This document shows, piece after piece, positions 10,802-22,281 of a stretch of 64,000 nucleotides of DNA; positions within the stretch are counted from its first letter, which is position 1, and each line of letters opens with the position of its first letter. Source of the DNA: Humulus lupulus (lineage: Eukaryota; Streptophyta; Magnoliopsida; Rosales; Cannabaceae); assembly GCF_963169125.1 (NCBI RefSeq), contig NC_084795.1, forward strand, positions 130,303,701-130,367,700, given 5' to 3'. The notes beneath the pieces were generated by a model. The model did not search any database, had not been told where the DNA came from, and saw only the letters and a list, made by a program, of their open reading frames with translations. The position numbers and the translations under genes are program-made.

Positions 10802-13800
10802 TCAATTGTGAATCTCTTTAGGGAGTTTAAGTCCCATCCCTCGAGATGATGTAGCCACTAAATCCCTCGTTAGTGGCTTAGTGAAAGGATCCGCCAGATT
10901 TTCACTTGTTCTTACATAGGATATTGAGATGACTCCTCTTTGAATCAATTCTCTTACATATCCATGTCTTAGAATAATGTGTCTAGACTTCCCATTATAC
11001 ACTCCACTGTATGCTCTAGCCAATGTCGCTTGGCTATCACAATGTATCGATATAGTAGATACATTATCTTTGATTAGGGGAATCTCTATCAACAGATCCC
11101 TTAACCATTCGGCCTCTTTGCCGGTAGCAGCTAGAGCTATGAACTCTGCTTCCATAATGGAATGAGATATACAGGTTTATTTCTTGGAACCCCAAGAAAT
11201 TGCACCTCCACCAAGTGTAAATACCCAACCAGTTGTGGACAAGCTGTCCCCAAGATTGGATATCCAACTTGCATCTGTATATCCTTCTAATATCGAAGGA
11301 AATTTGGAGTAGTGAAGGCTTAGTCCTTTGGTTTTCTTGAGATAACCTAGGACTCTTCCAATTGCCTTCCAGTGATCCACACTTGGATTACTTGTAAACC
11401 TACTAAGTTTACTTACCGCAAATGCTATATCAGGTCTAGTACACTGGGCAGCGTACATTAGACTCCCTATAGCACTAGCATACTCCAATTGAGCCACCGC
11501 TCTTCCTTCATTCTTCTCTAGTTTTATATTATGATCGAATGGAGTATTGGCATCTTCAACCTTGAGATAGTTAAATTTGTTCAATACTTTCTCAACATAG
11601 TGGGCTTTCCCTAACGGAAAACCCTCCACTATGTTTCTTTACTTTGATACCGAGTATGGTATCAACTTCTCCAAGATCTTTCATCTTGAAGGTTGATGAT
11701 AGAAACCTCTTCGTTTCTTCTATCCCTTTCATGTTATTACTTAGAATAAGCATGTTATCCACATATAAGCAAACACTGATCACATATCCCTTACAAGTTT
11801 TGGACTACAAACACTTGTCTCCATTGTTATGTCTAAACCCATTAGACATGATGACTTGATCAAATTTCTCATGCCATTGCTTAGGAGCTTGTTTCAATCC
11901 ATATAAGGATTTTACAAGTCTACAAACTTTATGTTCATATTTTGGTAGGACAAACCCTTCAGGTTGTTCCATATAGACCTCCTCATTGAGGTCACCATTA
12001 AGGAATGCCATTTTGACATCCATTTGATGAACATACAAGTTGTGTATAGAAGCTAAAGCGAACAAAATTCTTATAGAAGTTGTTCTTGCAACAGGCGCAT
12101 AAGTATCGAAATAATCGATACCCTCTTTTTGCCTAAACCCTTTAGCTACTAATCTAGCTTTAAAGGTTTGGATAGTGCCGCTAGTGTGGTATTTTCTCCT
12201 AAATACCCACTCACACCCAATTGGCTTAGACCCCGGTGGGAGGTCTACCAATTCCCAAGTGTTATTGGAAAGAATAGAATCCATCTCATCATTGATGGCT
12301 TCTTTCCAAAATGCACTATCTCTCGATTGCATAGCTTCTCTATAAGTCTTAGGATCATCCTCAACGAGAAGTACAATAGGAATTTTCCTAATAACTTCCT
12401 CTCTATTTCCTTCTACCATGTAGAATGAAATTAGTTGAGAATCTATCTCATCCACTACTATACTTTTATGATTTTAAGACTTTGACTTCTTCTAGGTTCA
12501 AAGGGTTTCTTTACATCCTTTTGAGAATTCTCCTCTTGAGAATCAACTTTGGATGTAGAAGCTTCAGAATTGTTCTCATATAACAAATTCTCCTTTAGAG
12601 ATGTTGAAGCTTGAGAATTGTTGTCACATAACATATTCTCAAAAAATTCAACTTCTCTAGATTCAATCACAACATTAGACTCCAGGTCTAATAACCTATA
12701 AGCTTTACTATTGTTGGCATAACCAACAAACGCACATTTTATGGCTCTTGAACCTAACTTTGTTCTATTAGGTTCGTTTTTCATGCAATATGCAAGACAC
12801 CCCCACACTTTGAAGTACCCTATGTTGGGTTTTCTTCCTTTCCATAACTCATATGGAGATATCTCATTTTTCTTCATTGGTATTCGATTAAGAATGTGAC
12901 AAGCGATTAAAAGTGCTTCACCCCATAAGTTGAAGTTCAACTTAGAAAACACCAACATAAAACTTATCATCTCTAGATAAGTCCTATTTTTCCTTTCGGC
13001 AACACCATTGTGTTGTGGTGTATAAGGTCCAGTGCACTCATGAATTATACCATTTTCTTCACAAAATGTATTGAATTAATTAAAGAAGTACTCTCCTCCT
13101 CTATCACTTCTTAGCACCTTAATCTTTTTATTTAGTTGATTTTCAACTTCTAATTTATACAATTTAAAAGCATCAAAAGTTTCATCTTTATGCTTTAAAA
13201 GAAACACATAGCTATATCTACCAAAATCATCTATAAAAGTAAGAAAATACCTTTTACCACCTCTAGTTAAAACACCATTTAATTCACAAAGATCACTATG
13301 GATTAAATCTAGTAAATTAGATGATCTTTCTACACTTGGAAATGGTTTCTTAATCATTTTAGCCTTAACACATGTTTCACATTTACCATAGTTTTTAATA
13401 TTGCATGCAATCATACCACATTTTACTACTCTTTTCATGGTTGAAAAACATATATGCGATAGTCTAAGATTCCACAAAAATAAAGAATCATACTCAACAA
13501 TATAGGCAGAATTAGCATTTTTATTGATAACATTGAAAGTTACATCATTGGTGCACAATTTAACCATTCCCTCACAAGAGTACCCTTTTCCCAAGAATAC
13601 ACTTGATTTGGTAAGTATAAGTTTACCAGACTCAAAAACAGCTTTAATGCCGGGCTTGCCAAGCAAATCACCACTTACCAAGTTTCTACTCATTTCGGGA
13701 ACATAAAATACATTCACTAATGTAACTCTCTTACCGGGGGTGAAGTAGACTTCAATAGTACCTTTGCCAAGTACCTTGGATTTGCCCTCATTGCCCATTT

Positions 13801-14815
13801 GTATCTCATGGTTTCCCTTTGACTCTTCAAAGGTCCTAAACAATGATTTGTCATAGGTGACATGGACGGTGGCACATGTATCATACCACCACCCTTTCAC
13901 CTTGCCTTGGATCGCATTCACCTCACTAAGGGTAGCAACTATGTTTTCCTCTTGAGTTGCGTTCACCTTAGGTCCTTGTTGGTCTTTTCTATGCCTACAC
14001 TCTCTAGCATAGTGACCCTTTTTCCCACACACAAAGTAAGGACCTTTCTCGCCCTTAAACTTGTTTGGGTTGGTTTTTGGACCCAAAGGTTTCTCGTTAC
14101 CCTTTTTCCCTTTGTTTTTGGGATGTTTTGGTTGTGACACCGCATTTTCTTTGGAAGTCTCTCCATTACACCCCTCCACAATTTTATCTCTACATATCGA
14201 TTCCTCTTTGATTCGAATATGTTTCTGGATTTCCTCCAAAGAATAATCCTCATTTTTATGAAGGATTCTTTTCCTATAGCTTTTCCAAGTTGGTGGTAAT
14301 TTAGCCACTATAGCACCAACTTGAAAGGCCTCAGGAAGCTCAATCTTTAAAACTTTCAGTTTGTTAACAATTATTTGCAATTCATGAATTTGAGGAAGAA
14401 TAGGTTTATCACTAAAAAATTTGAAATCGAAGTATTGAGATATCCAAAACTTTTTGGTACATTCCTCTTTCGCCTTAAACTTTTTCTCAAGTGCATCCCA
14501 TATCTCCTTGGCCGATTTGGTCTCGGTGTAGAGGTCATAGAGCCTATCGGATAGGGCGTTGAGGATATGACCCCTACAAAGGAGATTGTCCTCCTCCCTC
14601 TTCTTTCTTTTCTCCACCTCCTCGGGAGTGTCTTTGTCGGATGGCTCGGATAGAGGTGCCAAGGATGACTCAAGGATGTAGGCTATCTTGAGTGTTGTCA
14701 AAAGGAATTTCACCTTGTCTTGCCACCTAGTGAAATTGGATCCATCAAACCTATCCAACCTCACTAGGTCTTGGTTCATGATCTTGACGGTCTCACCTTC
14801 AATTGAAACAAACAA
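10802..14815 (-). pseudogene. Copia A gag-pol polyprotein remnant
   Basis: Gag starts at 14815. The zinc knuckle is YFVCGKKGHYAREC (first Cys lost). The protease site reads WWYDTCATVHV, where Gly of the D-T-G triad is Cys. Next come the pre-integrase domain (LWNLRLSHICF), integrase with IHSDLCE, LRSDRGGEY and NGVAERKNR, reverse transcriptase, and RNase H ending near 10802. The RT active site is YVDN instead of YVDD (about 11755). There is a stop at 13076 after a 579-codon open stretch, another near 12459, and a frame change near 11620. The domain order PR-IN-RT-RH is the copia order. The copy is non-functional by several independent lesions, but every domain is recognisable. Confidence 0.92.
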
Positions 14816-14833
14816 GGGATAAGCTTTTGAATG

Positions 14834-14838
14834 TTAGG
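14834..14838. repeat. TSD of element B (TTAGG), low side
   Basis: TTAGG directly precedes the LTR at 14839 and recurs at 21216-21220 directly after the other LTR. In the uninterrupted copia copy the same site near 9040 reads TTTGG, consistent with a single empty site. Confidence 0.9.
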
Positions 14839-15782
14839 TGTTGACCGCGTTTTTGGCCAACGACGTGAGAACGTCAAAAATGATAAAACCTTCAAGAGAA
14901 AATAAACGAAATAGAGGATTTTATAATGGTTCAGCCCCAATGTAATGGTAATAGCCTAATCCACTTAGAGTCATGATTATATATCTACACTCAAGATTAG
15001 ATGAACCTGAGTCAACTGAGTTGCTTCAGTGTAGATTACAAGAATACAAGAATTCTCTCTCTCTCTAGAAAATTCAGATCAAAAGTTCAAAATTCCAAAA
15101 GTCTCCTTTATGATGCCATAAGCCTTGTATTTATAGGCTTAGGATCGTACAGATGATATCCCCATAATTGGGATATTTTATTATTCTCATTATATTTAAA
15201 TTACAACAATATTCAAAATGTAACAGTACACTAAATTTGTGGGATAAATGAGAGATTCCCACGTATGCCAAGACCGATTCTTGTTGAAGCCGTTTCTGGG
15301 AATCTTGACGTAGTCCTGCTCTATCTAGTTGGTCCATATCACCTTCAGTCTGGTCGGCCACACCTTTACTGGGCAGTCATGCACTTGACTGGGCAGACAT
15401 GCACTTGACTGGGCCCACAGGTCATGACTCGGCAAACATGCACTTGACTGGGCAGACATGCACTTGGCTGGGCAGACAGGTCATGATTGGTCGGACATGG
15501 TCATGACTGGTCGTACATGGTCATGACTGGGCAGACAAGGTCATGCCTGGGCAGACAATCATATGACTGGTCGGACAAGGTCATGCCTGGTCAGTCATGA
15601 CACTTGACTGGCCACTCAAAATTCTTCATTGGTCTACCGGGTCACTCCTAAGCCAGATCACTTTATCACAACTCTAAGGAGCCAATATATTTATTGACTA
15701 TTAATGTGTCATTTACGGACCATGCACTGCCACTTGTCACATCTATTGCCACATCATCGATCTCCAATTTTTGGGGATAACA
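14839..15782 (-). repeat. 3' LTR of element B
   Basis: On the minus strand it starts TGTTATCCCC and ends GGTCAACA. A minus-strand TATAAAT box lies at 15129-15135. Its mate at 20254-21215 is highly similar, differing mainly in the number of short repeat units. Confidence 0.9.
15366..15615 (-). repeat. Short (~20 bp) tandem repeats in the element B LTR
   Basis: Degenerate units of the type TGACTGGTCGGACATGGTCA and ACTGGGCAGACATGCACTTG are repeated about 12 times. The same block is in the other LTR at about 20780-21040 with a different order and number of units, which accounts for most of the length difference between the LTRs. Confidence 0.8.
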
Positions 15783-15784
15783 TT

Positions 15785-15795
15785 TGCCCCCCAAG
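15785..15795 (-). other. Polypurine tract of element B
   Basis: On the minus strand CTTGGGGGGCA lies just before the LTR start TGTTATCC. A near-identical motif lies at 17525-17535. Confidence 0.8.
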
Positions 15796-16248
15796 TTTAT
15801 TATACGATTTTCTCGTATGATAAACTTTTCTTCTAGCAAAATGTTCTTGAGGTCATTCAGAAGCTCCTATCTGGTCAATAACTTTCACATAAACCCACGA
15901 CTGCACTTGCCTTTTGATTCCTTCAAATTCTATTTTTTGATCTTATGGCTGTGTTTTTTGGGTGAAAAAATGTGTTTGTGCTAGGGATTTTAGGGCCTTG
16001 CTTTTTTCGGCTTAGGATTTGGGTTGTGATAAGGGACATGGCCGATTAGCCATTGCTATTTCTTTTGTAAAAATTATGGTCCGATCGGACCACACAACAG
16101 CCCCTCGGTCCCAAGATGCATCCGACCGGATGCTGGCTATGGCACGAACTAGGTCCTTCAGATGCTTGAGCTTCTCAGACTAGACCCCACGGAACCCTCG
16201 GACACGCCTCCTCGGATACCACACCACTCTTCGGGTGTCTTGGCATTT

Positions 16249-16618
16249 CTTGGCTCCTTGGACCAAAAAAAATTTCTTGGCTCCTCGGACCAAGCATGGC
16301 ATGCCTTAGGCACTTGGCGCGCCACTTGGACCAAAAATTTGTCTTGGCTCCTCGGACCAAGCATGGCATGCCTTAGGCACTTGGCGCGCCACTTGGACCA
16401 AAAAATTTTCTTGGCTCCTCGAACCAAGCATGGCATGCCTTAGGCACTTGGCGCGCCACTTGGACCAAAAAAATTTCTTGGCTCCTCGGACCAAGCATGG
16501 CATGCCTTAGGCACTTAGCGCGCCACTTGGACCAAAAAATTTTCTTGGCTCCTCAGACCAAGCATGGCATGCCTTAGGCACTTGGCGCGCCACTTGGACC
16601 AAAAAAATTTCTTTGTCC
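16249..16618. repeat. 67-bp tandem array with GGCGCGCC palindromes
   Basis: About five and a half copies in exact 67-bp register: GCATGGCATG starts at 16294, 16361, 16428, 16495 and 16562. Each unit holds the palindromes GCATGC and GGCGCGCC, an A-run and CTTGGCTCCTC. Reading frames across it in both directions only reflect the repeat, since 67 is not a multiple of 3. It lies between the 3' LTR of element B and the plus-strand exon at 16813. Positions 15796-16248 hold nothing recognisable. Confidence 0.92.
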
Positions 16619-16812
16619 AAAACTTTTAATTCACGCTCACCCTAGGGACCTTAAGCACTTTTTAGGCACTTTAGGCACAACATTTATTTTTTCTCCATAC
16701 ATACTATATTTTCACTACTTAGATAAATTTTTTCTAAGTAGAAAAATAAATTTTGCTCTTGCTGAATTTTATCTGTATGGTTACTCACCTCCCCATTTTT
16801 TATTTTTTGTAG

Positions 16813-17040
16813 ATGAATCGCTTTGACTGTAGGGGAGGTGGCAACCACACAAATTCTGATACGTCCATCCCGCAATCGAGCGATACTCCTCCAAGTAGCG
16901 CCTCTTCATTGTTAGTCATGCTCAACAATAGAGCTTCCTACTCGACCAGTGATACATGCTCAGCTGACCAGGGAAGTTGTATCCCTCCCGACCGAGAAAA
17001 CGTTGCACCTGATCATCTAGACTTTGTACCTTGCCAGTAG
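16813..17040 (+). pseudogene. Possible first coding exon of an antisense gene in element B
   Basis: A 75-codon frame begins with ATG directly after a pyrimidine-rich stretch ending TTTTTTGTAG, a good 3' splice site. It encodes a Ser/Thr-rich peptide (MNRFDCRGGGNHTNSDTS and onward) and ends at a stop at 17038. It is antisense to the gag gene of B and has the same relative place as the antisense genes in Tat1 and Tat2: beyond the internal purine tract, pointing toward gag. The Tat1 gene likewise starts with a splice acceptor fused to ATG. I see no sequence similarity to those proteins, so homology is inferred from position only. Confidence 0.4.
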
Positions 17041-18061
17041 TTTACTCTTTTTTGTTGTGAAGACAATTGTTGCTTAGCAGCTTTGATATTTTTCTCGTAC
17101 AACCGAGCTGTTGGCATTTATACTTTACTTTTCTTTGTTAACTTAAAACATTCTAAGTCTTTTTAGACTTAAAAAGTTATAAGTTTTTTTTGTGAATAGT
17201 AAAGTCACTCTGATGTATGCCTTATATTTTCGCATGAGTACTTAGTTTTCTAACTTAGAAATTCTAGACATTTCATAAGTCCATACTAAGTATACTTTCT
17301 CACACTCTTATTGCTCTAGCATTTTATGAGCATAATGTTTATTGTCACACGAATATCTGCTCCTAACTTGAAATTTTTAAAAATTCCAAGTTACTTAAGC
17401 TTTGTCAAACAAGTTAGCTTAATGGCCTTTTTGGACTTCAAAAATTTACAAGTCAGCCTAAAAACAGATATATTAACTCGTGCTCTTATTGCCTATGTTA
17501 AATTATATACCAGTATACCCCATGTGCCCCCCAAGTGATCGAGGGTTGAAAGATCCTTAGTCACTTGCTACTTGACCGAATCTATTCGAGCAGTTAATTA
17601 CTCGTGAAACACATAGAATATATGGAAAATATTCGAGCAGTTGAACACTACTTGAACGTATCGACCAGTTGAACACTGTCCAATTTTACTGACCAGTTGA
17701 ACACTGCTCGGATAACTAACACACATGCATATTTGTACCAAGAATCGACCACGCTGCGCGCAGTCTCTTTTATTACTCGTAAATTAAAAAGGATAAAACA
17801 TGTCTAATAACGAGTCTTAAACAACCAAAATTGTTCAAAAAAAAAATGACTGGTTAGCAAATAACCAGCTCATAAACCAAACTTAAATAATAAGTCAAAC
17901 AACTCGAAATCAAGCTACCACTCTAAAAGCGGTATTTAGAAATAATATATCCTCTGATGCTCGCCACTCCAGTGGTTTCTGATCCTAGCACTCCCGCTCA
18001 GTATAGTTCTCCCTTGCTTCGTTGCTTTCCTCAGCCAAGTGTGGACCTCCACATATAGTGT
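17041..18061. other. Non-coding interior of element B
   Basis: AT-rich, without a convincing gene. The phrase CAGTTGAACACT is repeated three times at about 17638-17710. The internal purine tract is at 17525-17535. Confidence 0.6.
17525..17535 (-). other. Internal polypurine-tract-like motif of element B
   Basis: On the minus strand CTTGGGGGGCA, identical over 11 bases to the polypurine tract at 15785-15795 and 1740 bp upstream of it. It separates the gag side from the region with the plus-strand exon. Similar motifs hold the same position in Tat1 (37911) and Tat2 (60725). Confidence 0.6.
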
Positions 18062-20198
18062 CTAAGGTAAAGTCCACAGGTCCGGGCTACAAGGGTGGAG
18101 ATCTTTGTCGTCCGGGCTACCAGGATTGCTGCTGCCTCCTTCTCCTTGGGGTGTCTCTGCCTGGTACTTCCTCAACTGGCCCGACCGGAGGAGAAATTCT
18201 ATCTGGTCCTTGAGGTGATTGCATTCATTCGTGTCGTGAGCATAATCTCCATGGAAACGTCAAAAATTATTCATGTCTCTCTTCCTCATCTCTTTCCTGA
18301 TGGGTGGAGGTTTCTTGTAGGGAACCTCTTCATGACTAGCAAGATATATTTCTGCTCGGCTAGCCGAGAGAGTGGTGTAGTTAGTGAATTGAGGCTCATA
18401 CTTGGTTGGCTTTTCATTTGAATTCAACTTTGCTTTCTTTTCCTCATGGTGGTCAGACCCGTTATTTCCATGTTTCCTTCCACCAGAGTCACTTGATCTG
18501 CCCAGATTGTTTATGCCATTCTCCTCTTTCTCTATTGCATCATCCAATTTCATATACTTGTCCGCCCGGTCAAGAAATTGTTGAAGTGTTGAAATTGGAT
18601 TTCTATGTATACTGTCCCGCAAAGGGCTCCAATAAGTTATCCCAGCAGATATGGCAACCATCTTCCCCTCGTCTCCTATAGTTGTTGCTCTATTGGCTTC
18701 TCTCATGAATCTCTGTATATAGTTCTTTACAGACTCATCTTTTCCTTGTTTGATATCTGCCAAGTGGTTGGCATAAACTGGTGGAGTCCGGGCAGTGTTG
18801 AATTGTCTACAAAACTCCTTCATGAATGCTTCCCAAGAGGTAATGGAGTTTGGCTTAAACTTCCAATACCATTCTTAGGCAGTATCCGTCAGTGTAGTCG
18901 GGAAAACTCTACACCGATAATCGTCACTTACTCCGAGCAATTCCATCTGGTCCTCGAACTTCCCAATATTTATGATGGGATTTGCCTTTTCTGTATATAC
19001 TGGCAGAACCGGTGCTTTATATTTTGTCGGTGGCTGGGCTGCTCTAATTCGAGCACAGAAAGGGCTGCCACTCCTGTGGTCTACCAGATCAATCGCAGAT
19101 GGTCGTTTTGACTGACTCTGAACTGCTGCTGTCAAAGCATCAAGTTGGGCTTGGATGCCTAGGGCCACTGCTAGGGACTCATTTTCGGGACCGCCTGGTC
19201 GGGTGTTCCTATCCGGCAAACCATCATCGAGTATTTCTACTCGACTGGTAGGTCGGATTGGCTCTTGCCCTTCGACCGGGACGGTCCTTCTTCTATCAGC
19301 AATGACATCCCTTAGATCCTTTTGAGTAGTGTGCTTTCCCAATTGATCGAATACCGTACTCTGAGTCTTCTCAGAAGGTTTGCTGGGTGGAACATGCTCC
19401 TTGCCACTGCGCTGGTTGGGATGCAGTGGTGGCCTTCCTGTCTGAGCTAGGCGATCTTTTCCTCCTCGATGGTTATCATTATTCTTCTCCTTCGACTGGT
19501 CAGTGTGATGACTGTCAGCTTCATCACGCCCATGCCCATCTTTGAAGTGGGAAGTTTCTTTACCCCGAGGAGCTCTATTGTGCTCCTGCTCAAGAGGTGT
19601 TTTCTTGCAACCTGACTTATGACTTCCTGACCTGGAAGTCTCTGATCGGTGGCTCCTTGAGGGGGTTCTGGAGTTCCCCCTTTGAGTTGAGGCAGTTTCT
19701 GACCGGACTCCATCTTCCTCACGACCAGGTGGGTTACTACCACCCCTGCTTGGTCCGCGAGAGTGGGGTCTATCAGTGTTCTTACGACCAGCTTCTGTGG
19801 TCCTTGCTCCTGGGGTGGCTGCCACTCTAGGTGCAACTTGGGCATTGTCCTGGGTCAGCTGCGTAGCTGCCTCCAGAGCGAATGCAGCCTCGCGATGTCG
19901 CTTATCGGCCTCCTCCTACTGTCGCCGGATCTCCTCACTCATGGCGTCCATTTCCCGTCTTTGCGGCATTCTTCCTAGCCATTTCTTCAGTGAACGCCTC
20001 CTGTCTGGCATTGAACTGTGCCATCTCCTCCTAGAAGGCGCTCATGGCTTCCTGGAGCTCTTCAACCTCTGGGGTTACATCTTCGAGCATGACTCTAGGC
20101 TCAGTTTCACGATCTTGAACGCTAAGACCTTCTGATCTGGCAGCCTCTTTAGAGGAGCCTGTCTTCTTAGAGGCCGCATTGGTGTTCTTAGGCGCCAT
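18062..20198 (-). pseudogene. Element B gag
   Basis: The start at 20198 (MAPKNTNAASKKTG) lies 55 bp after the LTR end. A charged N-terminal region with coiled-coil character is followed by a long Arg/Ser/Gly-rich segment, a retrotransposon gag domain (YRCRVFPTTLTDTA through MKEFCRQFNTA, about 18750-18910) and a CCHC-type knuckle of the RFHGDYAHDTNEC kind near 18230. Tat2 gag has the same layout. In-frame stops lie near 20032, 18875 and 18260, the last replacing the first zinc-binding Cys, and there are frame changes near 19850-19930. The product would be a capsid protein. No pol follows. Confidence 0.85.
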
Positions 20199-20230
20199 AA
20201 TACCTCAAGGACCGTATGTATTTCTCTTTA

Positions 20231-20253
20231 GGCTCTCAATGAAAACACCAAAA
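20231..20253 (-). other. Primer-binding-like site of element B
   Basis: On the minus strand TTTGGTGTTTTCATTGAGAG follows the 5' LTR directly. Tat2 has TTTGGTGCTTTCATTGAGAG in the same place (54327), one mismatch. The complement ends in CACCA, as a tRNA 3' end does. I cannot name the tRNA. Confidence 0.7.
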
Positions 20254-21215
20254 TGTTGACTGCTTTTTTGGCCAATGACATGAGAATGTCAAAAACGATA
20301 AAACCTTCAAGAGAAAATAAACGACACAGACGATTTTATAGTGGTTCAGCCCCAATGTAATGGTAATAGCCTAATCCACTTAGAGTTATGATTATATATC
20401 TACACTCAAGATCAGATGAACCTGAGTAAACTGAGTTTCTTCAGTGTAGATTACAAGAATACAAGAATTCTCTCTCTCTAGAAAATTCAGATCAAAAGTT
20501 CAAAATTCCAAAAGTCTCCTTTATGATGCCATAAGCCTTGTATTTATAAGCTTAGGATCGTACAGATGATATCCCCATAATCGGGATATTTTATTATTCT
20601 CATTATATTTAAATTACAACAATATTCAAAATGTAACAGTACACTAAATTTGTGGGATAAATGAGAGATTCCCGCGTATGCCAAGACCGATTCTTGTTGA
20701 AGCCGTTTCTGGGAATCTTGACGTAGTCCTGCTCTATCTAGTTGATCCATATCACCTTCAGTCTGGTCGGCCACACCTTTACTGGGCAGTCATGCACTTG
20801 ACTGGGCAGACATGCACTTGACTGGGCACACAGGTCATGACTGGGCAGACATGCACTTGGCTGGGCACACAGGTCATGACTGGTCGGACATGGTCATGAC
20901 TGGTCGGACATGGTCATGACTGGTCGGACGTGGTCATGACTGGGTAGACAAGGTCATGCCGGGGCAGACAAGGTTATGCCTGGGCAGACAGTCATATGAC
21001 TGGTCGGACAAGGTCATGCCTGGTCGATCATGACACTTGACTGGCTAGTCAAAATTCTTCATTGGTCTACCGGGTCACTCCTAAGCCAAATCACTTTATC
21101 ACAACTCTGAGGAGCCAATATATTTATTGACTATTAATGTGTCGTTTACGGACCATGCACTGCCACTTGTCACCTCTATTGTCACGTCATCGATCTCCAA
21201 TTTTTGGGGATAACA
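20254..21215 (-). repeat. 5' LTR of element B
   Basis: 962 bp, with the same ends as the LTR at 14839-15782 and followed by the TTAGG TSD (21216-21220). Confidence 0.9.
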
Positions 21216-21220
21216 TTAGG

Positions 21221-21575
21221 AAAATATGTATTTTGCCTCAATGGAAATAAAAATAAATTACAACTCTATGCAATATATTACAAATAAATAATGATTGATT
21301 AAAAAGAGTTACAACTCTATAACTGAAAATTACAAATAAACAAAGAAAATGAAGAAGATGATGAAGGAGAAGAGAATAGTAAAATACAACTCTAAGCAAA
21401 AGGTTACAAATAAAGTAAAGTGTTTGAAACAAAAGAAAAGAAAAGATGACAACTCTTGAACAAGAAATACAAGTAAATAGAGAAGAACAATATACAAATG
21501 AAAAGCAATAGAATGAAAGAAAGGAACAAAATACAAAAGATAAACAACTCTCACTCACACTACCAAAGTGAAGAG
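21221..21575 (-). other. Leader of copia A, first unit
   Basis: Nearly identical to 9032-9408. It continues into gag at 14833 once element B and its duplicated TTAGG are removed. Confidence 0.75.
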
Positions 21576-22281
21576 TGTTGGGGATCACCAACTTGAACAA
21601 GGTTTGAAACCTTTGTCCAAAAGCTTATTTCCCCCTAACTCAAGCACTAAGAGATCTCTCACAGATTATAGGAAATGCTTTATGGAATTATCAAGCCTCA
21701 AGGTGTTTCTAGCCAAGTGCTCTAATGGATAGAAATGTTGTGTCTTACAAGTGAGCATTAGGCTCCTATTTATAGAGTTTTGAGACACCCTTTGAATTTC
21801 AAATTCCACCAACCACCATGGCTGTTACCAATGATTAATTAGATGTCTTATGGAATTAAGATAGAGATTTGGGAGTTACTTGGCTGTTGGAAACGTTCCG
21901 AATTGGATAAAAACCGAATTTGTATGAAGCGGTCAGCAAAACGTTCCAATTTATTCCCACTTGATTTTGTAACTTCCATACACAATATGGGAGTTAAAAT
22001 CACATCTCTATCAGCCATTTCTCATATGGCTTTAAGAAATTCATCTCAATATTGTGTAGCAACAAATCTACACAATAATGGGTGATAATTAGGAGTTACA
22101 AATTTGTGATGAATTTGTAACACCAAATATGTTACATGTTTGGATATTTCACATATATCCAAATAATGTAACTCTCTATTATATGTTACAATATGTGACA
22201 CTCTATGTCACATTTATTTAATCTAAAACATTATATTATAAAATAATATAATATTACATTATATTATAAAATAATATAACA
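21576..22281 (-). repeat. 5' LTR of copia A
   Basis: 706 bp, beginning TGTTATATT on the minus strand at 22281, with a TATAAAT box at 21768-21774. It matches 9409-10191 apart from a 77-bp block missing here. It abuts Tat1 integrase sequence at 22282. Confidence 0.82.

Larger units (their letters stand above)
14839..21215 (-). mobile_element. Gag-only Ty3/gypsy element B, complete with LTRs and TSD
   Basis: 6377 bp, inserted into the leader of copia A. It has LTRs of 944 and 962 bp, a primer-binding-like site after the 5' LTR (high side), a gag gene, and a polypurine tract CTTGGGGGGCAAA before the 3' LTR. There is no protease, RT or integrase sequence, so it must depend on a partner. The primer site and gag style match the Tat elements in this window. 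It fits the class of plant terminal-repeat elements that keep only gag. It also contains a 67-bp tandem array, an internal second purine tract and a plus-strand exon-like reading frame in the position of the antisense gene of Tat1 and Tat2. Confidence 0.88.
8099..22281 (-). mobile_element. Tandem Ty1/copia complex A (two internal regions sharing one LTR)
   Basis: Read on the minus strand the order is: LTR (22281-21576), leader (interrupted by element B), gag-pol (14815-10802), 3' non-coding region and purine tract, LTR (10191-9409), a second leader, and a second gag cut off at 8099. This is LTR-INT-LTR-INT with the outer end missing. The two leaders and gags are nearly identical. On the high side Tat1 integrase resumes at 22282; on the low side Tat1 stops in RNase H, so about 1 kb of Tat1 (by comparison with Tat2) plus the outer copia LTR are gone. 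The gag resembles that of the TNT1-94 group, but I do not assign a lineage firmly. Confidence 0.85.

Noticed and set aside
16162..16503. Reading frames on both strands encoding repeated MPCLVRGA / HALGTWRATWTK-like peptides
   Set aside because: They only translate the 67-bp tandem repeat; frame changes with each unit and there are no start or splice signals.
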